The notes under the pieces: model-generated
The model's database searches: none
The model's input: only the letters and a program-made list of their open reading frames with translations
Told to the model about the DNA's origin: nothing
In this document: positions 36,693 through 45,564 of the stretch, piece after piece
Layout: each line of letters opens with the position of its first letter
Numbering within the stretch: position 1 is the stretch's first letter
Assembly (NCBI GenBank): GCA_019695345.1
Contig: JAIBAE010000008.1
Location: 36,199 to 100,198, forward strand
Source: Bacteroidota bacterium
Lineage (GTDB): Bacteria; Bacteroidota; Ignavibacteria; Kapaibacteriales; NICIL-2
DNA length: 64,000 nucleotides
Direction: 5' to 3'
Program-made: the position numbers and the translations under genes

Positions 36693-38108
36693 ATGATTGA
36701 TACACACGCACATATTGATACCGAAGCATTTGATGAAGACCGTGCCCAGATGTTGGAACGTGCTAAACAAGCAGGCGTTGAAATGATTATCATCCCCTCG
36801 ATTGGCGTGGAAGGGTTTGATAATTTACAGGAAATCGTTGAAACGTATCCCGGACTGTACCGAGGTATTGGAGTTCACCCGCATAACGTAGCAAATATTA
36901 CCGAAGTTGATATGTTGCGTGTTGAACAAGAAAGTTCTAACACACACGTTGTTGCCATTGGCGAAATCGGCTTAGATTATTATTACGACTTTGCACCCAA
37001 AGATGTTCAGCAACTCTGGTTTCGTCGCCAATTACAGATTGCAAAAAAAGTAGATTTACCTGTAATTATACACAACAGGGAATCGGACGAAGATGTCCTG
37101 CGCATCATAACCGAAGAACAAGACGGTACACTACGTGGTGTATTCCATTGTTTTTCGGGTGATACAGAAATTCTGCAACGTTGTTTAGATGTTGGCTTTC
37201 ACGTTTCCTTTACCGGAAATATTACTTTCAAAAAATCAACTATGGATGATGTTGTGCGCCAAGTACCAAACGATAAATTTATGATTGAAACGGATTCGCC
37301 GTATATTACACCTGTTCCTTTTCGTGGTAAACGAAACGAACCAAGCTATGTACGCTTTATTGCAGAGAAAATTGCCCTGATTAAAAACATGTCAACGGAC
37401 GAGGTTATTACAATGACAACAAACACAGCTAAAAAACTATTTGCCTTAACAGTAGTTACCATACTTTGCGCAGTAAATCTATTTGCGCAAGATGATTACG
37501 ACGATCATCCGTATCCCAAAAAATTAGGGCTGATGTTTATTGGTGCTACAAATACAATTGTAGAAGCACAGGAAATTGCAGGGATAGGTACGCAGCCTAT
37601 ATCCTATAATGGAATATCTTCGTGGGGTGTTGGGCTTAATTATGCACTTTCTGATAAGTTTATCATAGAAGGTGCTTATGTTAACTCAGTAAATAATAAA
37701 GTCACTGTTGCAACACAAGATAATCCAAAACCACAAGCTAATCCCAACACGCACCAAACTGTAGAGTTAGTTGCCAAGTATTTATTAAATCCTTACAGCC
37801 GAGTAGTATTTTATCCAACAGTAGGCGGCTCGGTGTTTTTTAACGACTATAACATTGGAGATAAGCCAGAAACTAACGGGCTACCACAAAAATCTAATAC
37901 GATTCCCGGAGTGGTTATTGGCTTTGGTTTCTTTGCTAATATTAATACTCCATACGGTCTAATTGCACCCGGTGCAGAGTGGCGTGTAGATTTCTATCTT
38001 ACTACCGAAGACAAGCAAACATCCTATAAAGGGAAAGCATATAATGCCAATGTATCAACGTTTTTTTCTTTGCCTCGCATCACTTTAACATGGTATCCAA
38101 AACTCTAA
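36693..38108 (+). CDS. tatD: TatD-family nuclease fused in frame to an outer-membrane barrel protein
   Basis: A single 471-codon frame holding two proteins. Residues 1-250 are a TatD-type metal-dependent DNase with every expected motif: THAHID, GVHPH, GEIGLDYYY, IIHNRE, FHCFSG and ETDSPYITP, ending NTAKKLF where TatD proteins normally stop. Residues 241-261 (MTTNTAKKLF onward) are at the same time a full signal peptide, cut near LFAQDD. Residues 262-471 form an OmpW-like or OMP_b-brl barrel with a C-terminal WYPKL. An internal ATG with GAGG eight bases upstream could start the barrel separately. Whether the long fusion is made at all is unknown. Confidence 0.82.
   Translation: MIDTHAHIDTEAFDEDRAQMLERAKQAGVEMIIIPSIGVEGFDNLQEIVETYPGLYRGIGVHPHNVANITEVDMLRVEQESSNTHVVAIGEIGLDYYYDFAPKDVQQLWFRRQLQIAKKVDLPVIIHNRESDEDVLRIITEEQDGTLRGVFHCFSGDTEILQRCLDVGFHVSFTGNITFKKSTMDDVVRQVPNDKFMIETDSPYITPVPFRGKRNEPSYVRFIAEKIALIKNMSTDEVITMTTNTAKKLFALTVVTILCAVNLFAQDDYDDHPYPKKLGLMFIGATNTIVEAQEIAGIGTQPISYNGISSWGVGLNYALSDKFIIEGAYVNSVNNKVTVATQDNPKPQANPNTHQTVELVAKYLLNPYSRVVFYPTVGGSVFFNDYNIGDKPETNGLPQKSNTIPGVVIGFGFFANINTPYGLIAPGAEWRVDFYLTTEDKQTSYKGKAYNANVSTFFSLPRITLTWYPKL
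37401..37415 (+). promoter_or_regulatory. Internal ribosome-binding site and start codon
   Basis: GAGG at 37401-37404 (in GGACGAGG) and an in-frame ATG at 37413. Translation from here gives a normal exported barrel protein of 231 residues with its own signal peptide. Confidence 0.5.
37413..38108 (+). CDS. Alternative product: outer-membrane beta-barrel protein from internal start
   Basis: The 231-residue product of the internal start. Signal peptide KKLFALTVVTILCAVNLFA is followed by an acidic QDDYDDH mature end, then alternating beta strands (SWGVGLNYAL, FIIEGAYVNS, VVFYPTVGGSVFF, VVIGFGFFANI) and a C-terminal strand ending in an aromatic pattern (ITLTWYPKL) suited to outer-membrane insertion. 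This resembles small OMP_b-brl porin-like proteins of Bacteroidota. It shares its frame with the tatD entry and is the more plausible way for the barrel to reach the outer membrane. Confidence 0.6.
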   Translation: MTTNTAKKLFALTVVTILCAVNLFAQDDYDDHPYPKKLGLMFIGATNTIVEAQEIAGIGTQPISYNGISSWGVGLNYALSDKFIIEGAYVNSVNNKVTVATQDNPKPQANPNTHQTVELVAKYLLNPYSRVVFYPTVGGSVFFNDYNIGDKPETNGLPQKSNTIPGVVIGFGFFANINTPYGLIAPGAEWRVDFYLTTEDKQTSYKGKAYNANVSTFFSLPRITLTWYPKL

Positions 38109-38118
38109 CAATAATGTA

Positions 38119-38739
38119 ATGGTTACGATTCTCTCAAATTCTGTTCTTGCGTGCGATATTACCACAATACGCAATAAGAATACAGCTATGCCGGAGTTCC
38201 GTGCGGCAATGGAACGGATTGGATATCATTTGGCAGTTTCTGTTACTCAAAATATTCCTATCTGCCAACATACTATTCAAACCCCATTAGAAGAAACAGC
38301 CGGATGTGAATTACAAGGAGATGTAGTTATTGTTCCAATTTTGCGTGCGGCGCTTTCAATACTCCATCCATTTACTGCGCTCATACCTACAGCCAAAGTT
38401 GGATATCTGGGACTTAAACGCAACGAACAAACTCTCGAACCCTACGAATACTATGCAAACATCCCCGCACTAACACAAAACTCGACAGTTATTATTATCG
38501 ACCCCATGCTTGCCACTGGCGGAAGTATAACAGCAGCAATATCTCACGTGCAAAAAGCGGGAGCTACTAATATTCAGGTTGCTGCAGTTATTGCCGCACC
38601 GGAAGGAATTGCATGTATTCAAAACGTGTATCCTGATGTGTCCATTACCGTTGCCGTTGTAGATAGAATGCTTAACGAACACGGATATATAGTTCCTGGT
38701 TTAGGCGATGCAGGCGATAGAGTTCACGGCACAGAATAA
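38119..38739 (+). CDS. upp: Uracil phosphoribosyltransferase
   Basis: A 206-residue cytosolic salvage enzyme that makes UMP from uracil and PRPP. The PRPP-binding loop is IIIDPMLATGGSITAAI, and the uracil-binding C-terminus is YIVPGLGDAGDRVHGT, both as in Upp. The VPILRAALSI motif near residue 75 is also conserved. It starts ten bases after the barrel gene, so it may be expressed from the same transcript. The dimer or tetramer state cannot be told. Confidence 0.95.
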   Translation: MVTILSNSVLACDITTIRNKNTAMPEFRAAMERIGYHLAVSVTQNIPICQHTIQTPLEETAGCELQGDVVIVPILRAALSILHPFTALIPTAKVGYLGLKRNEQTLEPYEYYANIPALTQNSTVIIIDPMLATGGSITAAISHVQKAGATNIQVAAVIAAPEGIACIQNVYPDVSITVAVVDRMLNEHGYIVPGLGDAGDRVHGTE

Positions 38740-38744
38740 TTTTT

Positions 38745-38822
38745 TGCTAACGCCAGACGGCACCGTACCTTTATAACACTACAACCTCTATCTGCCGGAG
38801 AGTTCCACGATATTTATACAAA
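38745..38822 (+). repeat. Element A, single diverged arm (copy 12)
   Basis: Begins TGCTAACGCCAGACGGCACC after five T, five bases after the upp stop. CTGCCGGAGAG replaces the inner box. It fills the gap between convergent genes. Confidence 0.7.
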
Positions 38823-38828
38823 CTACAA

Positions 38829-39422
38829 TTACTCTTTTCCGGGTGTTATCCATTTTTCTACATCGGGTGGGTTGTATGTTTCGATTGCTGTAAAGGCATC
38901 TTCAATTGTATCGGCAAACATTATCATGCGGGCGTAGTCTGCTTTTAGGAATCCTTCCTGAATCATCACACCAATCTGCAGTTTACTATGATGGTAATAA
39001 TTATTGATGTTCAGTAACACAATTGGTTTTTGGTGCATGCCAAGTTGTGCCCATGTTAACATCTCAAACAATTCATCCATTGTACCAAAACCACCGGGTA
39101 ATGCAATTACGGCATCGGTCATGTTGTACATTGCCATCTTGCGCTCGTGCATCGAGCTAACAATAATAGTTTGTGTTAAGTTTGGGTGTGCTATTTCTTT
39201 AGTTTGCAGGAAGTCCGGTATTACACCAATTGCCTCTGCACCATGTGCTAATACTGCATCGGCAAGTATTCCCATAAGTCCAACACGTCCGCCTCCGTAT
39301 ATTAAACGCGCACCGCGTTTGGCAATGTGCGCTCCTAATGCTTGTGCTTGTTGTTGATAGATTGCACTACTACCTGCGTTTGCTCCGCAGAATACGGTGA
39401 TGTTATTTATATGTTTATTCAC
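38829..39422 (-). CDS. LOG-family protein (TIGR00730, possible cytokinin riboside 5'-monophosphate phosphoribohydrolase)
   Basis: A 197-residue Rossmann-like protein of the lysine-decarboxylase-like LOG family. The signature PGGFGTMDELFE is complete, and the opening ITVFCGANAGSSA and LIYGGGRVGLMG match. Family members cleave nucleoside 5'-monophosphates at the N-glycosidic bond, and the real bacterial substrate is often uncertain. The start is set at GTG 39422 because the open frame upstream is element A copy 13. Confidence 0.85.
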   Translation of the reverse strand: MNKHINNITVFCGANAGSSAIYQQQAQALGAHIAKRGARLIYGGGRVGLMGILADAVLAHGAEAIGVIPDFLQTKEIAHPNLTQTIIVSSMHERKMAMYNMTDAVIALPGGFGTMDELFEMLTWAQLGMHQKPIVLLNINNYYHHSKLQIGVMIQEGFLKADYARMIMFADTIEDAFTAIETYNPPDVEKWITPGKE

Positions 39423-39435
39423 GATAGATGTTTGT

Positions 39436-39513
39436 TGATTGCTTACGATTCTTCTCAGCGCAAGATAACACTTATTTACCTGAGCCTGCGGGCTGGTGCG
39501 CTTTGCGTTAGCA
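39436..39513 (-). repeat. Element A, single arm (copy 13)
   Basis: Ends CTGGTGCGCTTTGCGTTAGCA. A variant with GTTAGCA in place of GATAGCA and GGTGCGC in place of GGTGCGG (shorter form GGTGCGCTTTGCGTTAGCA). Confidence 0.65.
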
Positions 39514-39534
39514 TAACTATATTTAAAATGCAAA

Positions 39535-39563
39535 CGGCTCTGCACAAATGTTGTACAGAGCCG
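39535..39563 (-). terminator. Hairpin after ctpA, putative terminator
   Basis: An 8-bp stem CGGCTCTG / CAGAGCCG, followed on the minus strand by TTTGCATTTT. The T-run is interrupted. Confidence 0.5.
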
Positions 39564-39585
39564 CTGTTGTTTTATTGCTGTTCAA

Positions 39586-41217
39586 TTACTTACTTGCCAG
39601 TTTGGCAATTTTCATTGCCTCGGGGAAGAGCGTTAATGCTTTTTGTAATTGTTTATCAATGTTTACGTAACATGCAGTGGAACCGTTGGTTCCCCACATA
39701 CCGTATGCAACTTTTGCTTTTAATTCAGTGTAGATGAAATCTTCATCTTGTTTGAATTGTTTTTCGTCCCACGCTACACCCTTTTTAATGGCAAGTCCCT
39801 TAAAGTCTGCAATCATATCTGCGGAGATTTTATAATCTCTCATGAATTGCATCATGTTGTTTTGGTACTTGCTGCGGAGTTCGGTACTGTGCTCTATCAT
39901 GTAGGTATTCATGATGTACTCGCGGAACACATCTTTAATACGTAGCTGACGGCTGAGTTGGTTGATGGTGTCGCTTTTTACAATGTAATCGGGTGTGATT
40001 CCACCGCCACCAAGAACTTTGCGTCCGCTTAATGTTTTAAACAATGGTTTGGATGAATCTTTCGTGTCTTCATTGTGGCTGATATTATCGCCTTCTTCAC
40101 CTTCTTCTCTACCTACGCCGCCGTAGTATTTGCTTTTATCCTTATACGGACGTTGAATCAATCTGCCCGATGGCGTATAGTAACGGGCAATGGTTAAACG
40201 GTATGCCGAGCCGTCGCCAAGTTCGTACTGACGTTGAACAAGACCTTTTCCAAAACTGGTTTCACCAACTACAAGCCCGCGGTCTAAATCCTGAATAGCC
40301 CCTGATACAATCTCGCTTGCCGAAGCAGAACCCGCATTTACCATAACAATAAGTGGCATTTTTTCGAACTCGCCGCCGCTTTGCGAAATATACTCTTCGT
40401 CAAATTCCGGACGGCGTGCTTTTGTGTACACTACTTTGTAACCGCCGGGTAAAAACTCATCGGCAATTTTATATGCTTGGTCCATATATCCGCCCGGGTT
40501 ACCACGTAAATCAAGAATGAGTTTTTTCATTCCGTCGTTACGGAGTTTGCGTGCAGCTTCCACAACTTCATCGTGTGTGGTTGCAGCAAAGCGGTTGGTA
40601 GAGATATACCCAACATCGGTGCCTTCAATCATAAACGATGCACTAACACTGTACAGTGGAATTTTATCGCGCGTGATGTTGAACTCTAATAATTTAGCTT
40701 CGCCTGCGCGTTTAATATCAACTTTTACAATGGTTCCTTTTTGTCCGCGAAGTTTTTTAGGAACATCCTCGCGGGTTAGCCCAACAGCACTTTGGTTGTC
40801 AATACGTACAATCTTATCGCCGGAAAGAATTCCCAATGCTTCCGATGGTCCGCCATTAATTGGAGTAACAATAGTAATGGTGTCATGAACAATATCAAAC
40901 TCAACACCAATACCTTCAAACGAGCCACGGAAATCCTCTTCTACTTTCTGCATTTCCTTAGCCGGAATATATACCGAGTGCGGATCAAGTTCGTTCAACA
41001 TTCCTTTAATAGCCGCTTCGGTTAGTTTTTGTGTATCCACAACATCAACATAGTTTTTAGAGGCCATGTTCAGTACGGTATTGAACTTTGTAACTTGGTC
41101 GTAAATGCTATCGCCGCCAATAAGTTTATTATTCAGCACAGCGCCAATACCAACGCCTGCAACCAACACAACTGCGCCCACTACTATGGTGCGAATGTGC
41201 CTAGTAAAAAATCCCAT
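39586..41217 (-). CDS. ctpA: C-terminal processing peptidase, S41 family
   Basis: A 543-residue periplasmic serine protease anchored by an N-terminal helix (residues 10-30). Domain order: an N-terminal helical region (NYVDVVDTQKLTEAAIKGM), a PDZ domain (about 85-170, GIGVEFDIVHDTITIV), then the tail-specific protease core with the Ser of NAGSASASEIVSGA and the Lys of GETSFGKGLVQ as the Ser-Lys dyad. An acidic insert (EEGEEGDNISHNEDT) lies before the C-terminal helical region, which has about 100 residues more than the minimal CtpA. Members trim the C-termini of exported proteins or control cell-wall hydrolases. Confidence 0.93.
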   Translation of the reverse strand: MGFFTRHIRTIVVGAVVLVAGVGIGAVLNNKLIGGDSIYDQVTKFNTVLNMASKNYVDVVDTQKLTEAAIKGMLNELDPHSVYIPAKEMQKVEEDFRGSFEGIGVEFDIVHDTITIVTPINGGPSEALGILSGDKIVRIDNQSAVGLTREDVPKKLRGQKGTIVKVDIKRAGEAKLLEFNITRDKIPLYSVSASFMIEGTDVGYISTNRFAATTHDEVVEAARKLRNDGMKKLILDLRGNPGGYMDQAYKIADEFLPGGYKVVYTKARRPEFDEEYISQSGGEFEKMPLIVMVNAGSASASEIVSGAIQDLDRGLVVGETSFGKGLVQRQYELGDGSAYRLTIARYYTPSGRLIQRPYKDKSKYYGGVGREEGEEGDNISHNEDTKDSSKPLFKTLSGRKVLGGGGITPDYIVKSDTINQLSRQLRIKDVFREYIMNTYMIEHSTELRSKYQNNMMQFMRDYKISADMIADFKGLAIKKGVAWDEKQFKQDEDFIYTELKAKVAYGMWGTNGSTACYVNIDKQLQKALTLFPEAMKIAKLASK

Positions 41218-41422
41218 TTAAAAAACCCTGATAAGGTGATATAAAATACATCGGTTAAAACAGAATCATCGGCATTAAAAACCAATGACTAAACATCAAA
41301 ACGAAGAACGCATAGTTGTGTTGCACGGTTTAACAAATTTGTAACCAAATTATGTTCCCCAAGCCTTCATTTTCACGCCTGCACAAACATACGAAGCCAA
41401 ATTGGTTTACAAAGTAGGAATA

Positions 41423-41515
41423 TGCTAACGCATTGCCGCACCACACAATACTGCTAACCATACCCACACATCTACGGGAAAGAATCTCCCAAACATAAAG
41501 TACGGTTACCGTAAA
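41423..41515 (+). repeat. Element A, single arm (copy 14)
   Basis: Begins TGCTAACGCATTGCCGCACC. Contains CTACGGGAAAGAATC and ends ACGGTTACCGTAAA. The rest of the 41218-41525 spacer shows nothing recognisable beyond AT-rich DNA. Confidence 0.75.
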
Positions 41516-41525
41516 TTAGTGTAAT

Positions 41526-42446
41526 CTACATCGGCGTCCACGCAAAACTCATTACCGGAATAATATACGGACGCGAAAACACAGCAAAACCAAAATCTGC
41601 CGAAACCGAAGTGTTAGCAATACGTAAACCCAACATCAATACCGAACTTGATGCCTTGGAAATATCGTTATTCCACAACTCGCCAATAAAATGTAAGTCT
41701 TGCCTGTACGGAAAACGAGAATCCACGCCAATACCAACGCCCACTACCCCGTTCGGATTCCGTACCAAAATACTTCCAAGTGTTCCGGCTTTTGCGGTAA
41801 ACAATTCCATGCTATTCCCCGAAAGGTTCATCATTACCAAACCGGTAATTCTGGAACGCACACGAGTAAAGGTTGTAGAAACATACGCATGGAGTAACTG
41901 ATTGGGCGCATTTAACCAACCCATATTAACCCCTGCCGCAATACTCATTCCGCCGGGATTAAACATTTCAGGTTCGTTATATACCGTTGCCTTCACGTTT
42001 ACAAATGATATCTGGTCGCCCGATGGCACAGACGGTAGCATTGTTCTTCCGGCGGTTATCGAAACATAATCGGTAATTCCTACGCCGCCAAACAAGGCAA
42101 ACAATTCCAGGTTCCCAATAAACGCATTTCGTTTAATTGGCTCGCCCGTGGGAAGTAAAAACACTCTGTGTGCATGGCGATATTGTTCGTCGTACGGAAT
42201 TATCTCTGCAATCTGAGACTCATAAATTGTTGCGGTCCCGATTTCAGTTTTTAACTTTATGCCTTCGCCTTCTTTCTCATCGCTTACAGTTATAACAAAC
42301 GTACCAATCAGTAACTCGCCATTTATTAACCGCACAGCATATCGCTCACCGGTTTGCAAATTTGCGTCCTTAATAATTCCGTCTGCGGCAAGTATTCTTA
42401 CCGTACATATAATCAATATCCATACCGCCAATACAATTCTACGCAT
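41526..42446 (-). CDS. Exported protein of unknown function, probably outer-membrane associated
   Basis: A 306-residue protein with a signal peptide (MRRIVLAVWILIICTVRILA). The start at 42446 is chosen to open with it, since the longer frame runs into element A copy 15. Residues 30-75 look like a small SH3-like beta domain (GERYAVRLINGELLIGTFV, then ATIYESQIAEIIPYDEQ), and residues 100-306 consist of amphipathic beta strands as in outer-membrane barrels (GGVGITDYVSITAGR, HAYVSTTFTRVRSRITGLVM). No family is recognised. Confidence 0.7.
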   Translation of the reverse strand: MRRIVLAVWILIICTVRILAADGIIKDANLQTGERYAVRLINGELLIGTFVITVSDEKEGEGIKLKTEIGTATIYESQIAEIIPYDEQYRHAHRVFLLPTGEPIKRNAFIGNLELFALFGGVGITDYVSITAGRTMLPSVPSGDQISFVNVKATVYNEPEMFNPGGMSIAAGVNMGWLNAPNQLLHAYVSTTFTRVRSRITGLVMMNLSGNSMELFTAKAGTLGSILVRNPNGVVGVGIGVDSRFPYRQDLHFIGELWNNDISKASSSVLMLGLRIANTSVSADFGFAVFSRPYIIPVMSFAWTPM

Positions 42447-42470
42447 ACTACTTCTTGGGTTATTTGTTCT

Positions 42471-42700
42471 TGCTATCGCCGGACTGCACCAAGCGTTCAG
42501 CACACTTACACTACACTATTGCAGATATATGCTTGCCCTCTGTCCAACATTCCTTTACCGAGACGCATACATATAGTAATTCCTGTAAAACTACTTATCC
42601 TTTCAGTTCTTGCAAAATGGTTTAGCGTTAACTGCGCACCTCTCCCGCACGCTGTGGATATGTTGATAAAACTGTGGATAGGTGCGGTCATGCGATAGCA
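42471..42700. repeat. Element A, complete copy (copy 15)
   Basis: 230 bp, filling the spacer between two minus-strand genes. Ends TGCTATCGCCGGACTGCACC and GGTGCGGTCATGCGATAGCA. The right arm carries CTCTCCCGCAC, then GTGGATATGTTGATAAAACT, which is the inverse of copy 10's left arm. Confidence 0.85.
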
Positions 42701-42710
42701 AAGCCACTTA

Positions 42711-44045
42711 TTACCGTTTACCAAATATAGAAGCCGCGCCAACAGCAGTAATGGAATCGTAGCCGCCAAAGTTTATATCGCGGTAGTAAATGAATGCAAT
42801 AAATGTGTTGCCCGCAGCTGCATTATTACCTTCAAATTCTTCGTAGGAGATGTTCTCTGGTTGGCGTGTATCGGCATTTATGCGACCTGTTGCGTACATA
42901 TAATTGTGGCGGGCACGGCGCACCCAATGGCGCAGTTTATACAAACGGTCTTGTTCGTTATAGTGCATTTGCCACTCGGCCGACGGAGTCCAGTTGTTAA
43001 ACGACCCCACCACAAATACATCTTCTTGCGGAAGGCGGTTTTCGGGGTCAAGCACAAATTCTATGGGCACGTAATCATCGTATATCATCGGGATACCACG
43101 TGTAATCATTGCGCCATCGTCGGCACGGTAGTAAATAGTTCCGTTGCGGCGTAAATCCGAGAGTGGCATACGTACCGGAACTGTTCCGGATGGATATTGC
43201 GCAGTATTGGTCATATCCAAAATACGGTAATCGTTCTCGGCAGGAATTTCCATAATACGGAACCGTTTCCCAACCGCCGCCGAGCCGCCAATCAGTGTTT
43301 GAAAACCTCCGCGTGATGAACGCCCTGTTGTTGTAGGCAGCGATGAACTTTGCGATGTAACAAAAGGTTCGTTCCAACGGTTCATGCGGTAAAATACTGC
43401 TGTATTCATTTGGATATCGGCTATCGAAATACTGCTACCAACCAACGCCTCTAATGTTAAAGCCGAAGGACTTGCTTTGTGGGTTGGTTCATAAAAATCG
43501 TTGTAAATATCTATGGTACATTCTGCACTGCAATCCACAGCAAAGATGCGTGCTTCGGCATACAGCGTGGTGTCGTTACCAAATTCGTAGAACTTTACTT
43601 TCCAGTTTCCTCCATACGGAATTTTAAGCGTTTGGTTAGGTAGCGATAACTTTCCGCGATACGAATAATACGAATTCTGCACGGCAGACATACGCCAATC
43701 AATATCGCTTGTGCGGGAATAAGTAACATCATTCAGAAACACATTTCCGTCCTCGGTCCAATCGGCCGAACAATGTGCAACAACAGCGTATAAACTAGGC
43801 GGTATCGGAGATTGCACATCAAGTTCAATAGTAACAGTGCGCGCTCCATAGGTTGGGAAAATCTCTTGGCTGCGTTGTTTAACTAATAATACGGGCGGCA
43901 ATGTTTCATCGTTCCCGCCATATACCCGTACAAACCGGACAAGTGGCGGTAAAGGAATATAGGGCGCAGTTGTAGAGTCCGTTTGTGCTTCAGCCCGAAA
44001 CACTAACAACATCGCCATTCCTATAAATACAATAATCTTTGCCAT
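42711..44045 (-). CDS. DUF5103 protein, type IX secretion system plug
   Basis: A 444-residue exported protein of the DUF5103 family. In Flavobacterium, a member of this family (Plug) closes the periplasmic side of the SprA translocon of the type IX secretion system. It has a signal peptide (residues 1-20), an N-terminal beta domain, and SYYSYRGKLSLPNQTLKIPYGGNWKVKFYE (key: Y, G, W-K-V-K-F-Y) typical of the family. A CBM48-like segment follows (FVVGSFNNWTP), then the C-terminal EGNNAAAGNTFIAFIYYRD. An ATG at 44045 is preferred over GTG 44051. Its presence agrees with the T9SS cargo seen elsewhere in the window. Confidence 0.85.
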   Translation of the reverse strand: MAKIIVFIGMAMLLVFRAEAQTDSTTAPYIPLPPLVRFVRVYGGNDETLPPVLLVKQRSQEIFPTYGARTVTIELDVQSPIPPSLYAVVAHCSADWTEDGNVFLNDVTYSRTSDIDWRMSAVQNSYYSYRGKLSLPNQTLKIPYGGNWKVKFYEFGNDTTLYAEARIFAVDCSAECTIDIYNDFYEPTHKASPSALTLEALVGSSISIADIQMNTAVFYRMNRWNEPFVTSQSSSLPTTTGRSSRGGFQTLIGGSAAVGKRFRIMEIPAENDYRILDMTNTAQYPSGTVPVRMPLSDLRRNGTIYYRADDGAMITRGIPMIYDDYVPIEFVLDPENRLPQEDVFVVGSFNNWTPSAEWQMHYNEQDRLYKLRHWVRRARHNYMYATGRINADTRQPENISYEEFEGNNAAAGNTFIAFIYYRDINFGGYDSITAVGAASIFGKR

Positions 44046-44127
44046 GTACACTACAACGGTTTGTATTCTATGTCATTGTATTCTGTAAGTTCGGTAGATT
44101 GCACTATACAAACAAACAAATTACTGT

Positions 44128-44769
44128 ATGGCAAAAATATTTGTAACGGGTGGTTCGGGGTATATTGGTACTCGTATCATCGCTAAATTATTAGAGCGCG
44201 GTCATGCTGTTACTGCATTAGTGCGCAATGGCTCGCAAGCAAAACTTCCACAACAATGTACGCCGTGTATTGCAGACGTACTGGATGCATCAACCTACAC
44301 TACAGCAATGTCCGGACATGATGTATTGGTGCATTTGGTAGGCGTTGCACACCCATCGCCTGCAAAAGAAAAAGAATTCCGCACTATAGACCTTGCCTCG
44401 GTAGAACAAGCAATTCCGGTTGCTAAAAACTGCAATGTACCATACGCGGTATATCTTAGTGTTGCACAACCTGCTCCTATCATGAAACCATACTGGCAAG
44501 CACGTGCCCGGGCAGAAGAAATTATCCGCACGCACATTACCAGACGTACATTTATACGTCCGTGGTATGTGTTGGGTCCGGGGCATTGGTGGCCGGTAAT
44601 CCTTAAACCCATATATGCTTTCTGGAAACTTATCCCATCCACAAGGGAAACAGCATTACGTTTAGATTTAGTAACTATCAATCAAATACTATTAACACTG
44701 ATACACGCAATAGAAAACCCACCTGAACATGAGCGCATTATAGAAGCGCAAGAAATTAAACAGTACTAA
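44128..44769 (+). CDS. NAD(P)-binding SDR/NmrA-like epimerase-type protein
   Basis: A 213-residue Rossmann-fold protein. The nucleotide-binding motif GGSGYIGTRI lies at residues 8-17, and ADVLDAST and HLVGVAHP follow as in atypical extended SDRs. The usual YxxxK pair is not obvious, though the YWQARARAEEII segment is at that place, as in complex I assembly-like NDUFA9/YwnB relatives. The length is short for an epimerase (about 300), so the C-terminal substrate domain is reduced. The substrate is unknown. Confidence 0.75.
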   Translation: MAKIFVTGGSGYIGTRIIAKLLERGHAVTALVRNGSQAKLPQQCTPCIADVLDASTYTTAMSGHDVLVHLVGVAHPSPAKEKEFRTIDLASVEQAIPVAKNCNVPYAVYLSVAQPAPIMKPYWQARARAEEIIRTHITRRTFIRPWYVLGPGHWWPVILKPIYAFWKLIPSTRETALRLDLVTINQILLTLIHAIENPPEHERIIEAQEIKQY

Positions 44770-44770
44770 G

Positions 44771-44846
44771 TTGGTTCCCCACCTCTGCCGAAGCGCGCCT
44801 TGTGCGCCGTCACTCGGGCGGAGCCAACCGATGCAGCGGCGCAGAA
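44771..44846 (-). repeat. Element B (copy 5)
   Basis: Minus-strand GCCGCTGCATCGGTTGGCTC, CCGCCCGAGTGACGGCG and GCTTCGGCAGAGGTGGGGAA. It begins just after the stop of the SDR gene. Confidence 0.8.
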
Positions 44847-44884
44847 ATCAATCACAAAAGCAAGTCTGTATAACCAATGTTGTT

Positions 44885-45445
44885 CGTAGGGGCGAATAGA
44901 CTGTCACCAAGTGTAGAGGTATGCCCCTGTGTGTGAAATATAATAGCTATGCCCCAACAGGGCGCACCTACGGAACTTCTCCTTGTTGACTCTTCTTTGT
45001 TACAAACAGGTCGTTCCTTCGGAATTACAACGTTTCGCCTTAACTCCGTAGGAGTGTACTGCTTGTAATATTGATGATAAAACACAGCTCTCGTAGCTCC
45101 GTAGGAGTGTCCCGTAAAAGGTAGTTCATTGCGAACCTTTGTCCGAACCCTTGCGCACTTTGCGAGCAATACTCCAATGCACTACCAAACAGAAGTACAA
45201 TTAAGTCAAGTGAAACATGAGGCATATCTTTGTTGTAGTGATATGGGGCATATCTCTACAGCCAGTGACAAGATATTCGCCCATGAATTGAGTGATGTAA
45301 AGTTTCTGCTAACATACCTAACAATCAGAGAGATTCTTCGTGTTGCCCTTACTGACAAACCGGAACGTTGTAGCTGTCATGCTGAATGGAGTGACGCATC
45401 TTCGGTTATACAGATTTTTCGTGTTGCCCAGAGAATGACAGCAGA
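44885..45445. repeat. Repeat-rich spacer: inverted pair D, CTCCGTAGGAGT units, GCGAGCAA repeat
   Basis: No gene is supported between 44770 and 45657. D1 (44890-44955, GGGGCGAATA..TGTAGAGG-TATGCCCC) recurs inverted as D2 (45220-45283). Between them CTCCGTAGGAGTGT occurs twice (near 45046 and 45098), followed by one copy of the C repeat (45121-45174: GCGAACCTTTGTCCGAACCC). Beyond D2 the phrase AGATTCTTCGTGTTGCC appears twice in variant form (from 45329 and 45413), around GTCATGCTGAATGGAGTGAC. Confidence 0.6.
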
Positions 45446-45493
45446 GTTTGAGTGTATGAGACGAGTACGTAATCCGTCATTCGTAATTATTCT

Positions 45494-45564
45494 GCGAAGC
45501 AGGTTGTGCGGTTCGCACCGGGTTTGCGCGCTGGCGCGGTTGCTTCGGCAGAGGCGTGAAACCA
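45494..45564 (+). repeat. Element B (copy 6)
   Basis: GCGAAGCAGGTTGTGCGGTT, then CGCACCGGGTTTGCGCGC and GCTTCGGCAGAGGCGTGAAA. Confidence 0.75.

Noticed and set aside
31560..42700. Replication origin suggested by TATCCACA/TGTGGATA phrases
   Set aside because: They occur only inside shared blocks of element A copies 10 and 15. No dnaA, dnaN or clustered exact DnaA boxes, and no AT-rich unwinding region.
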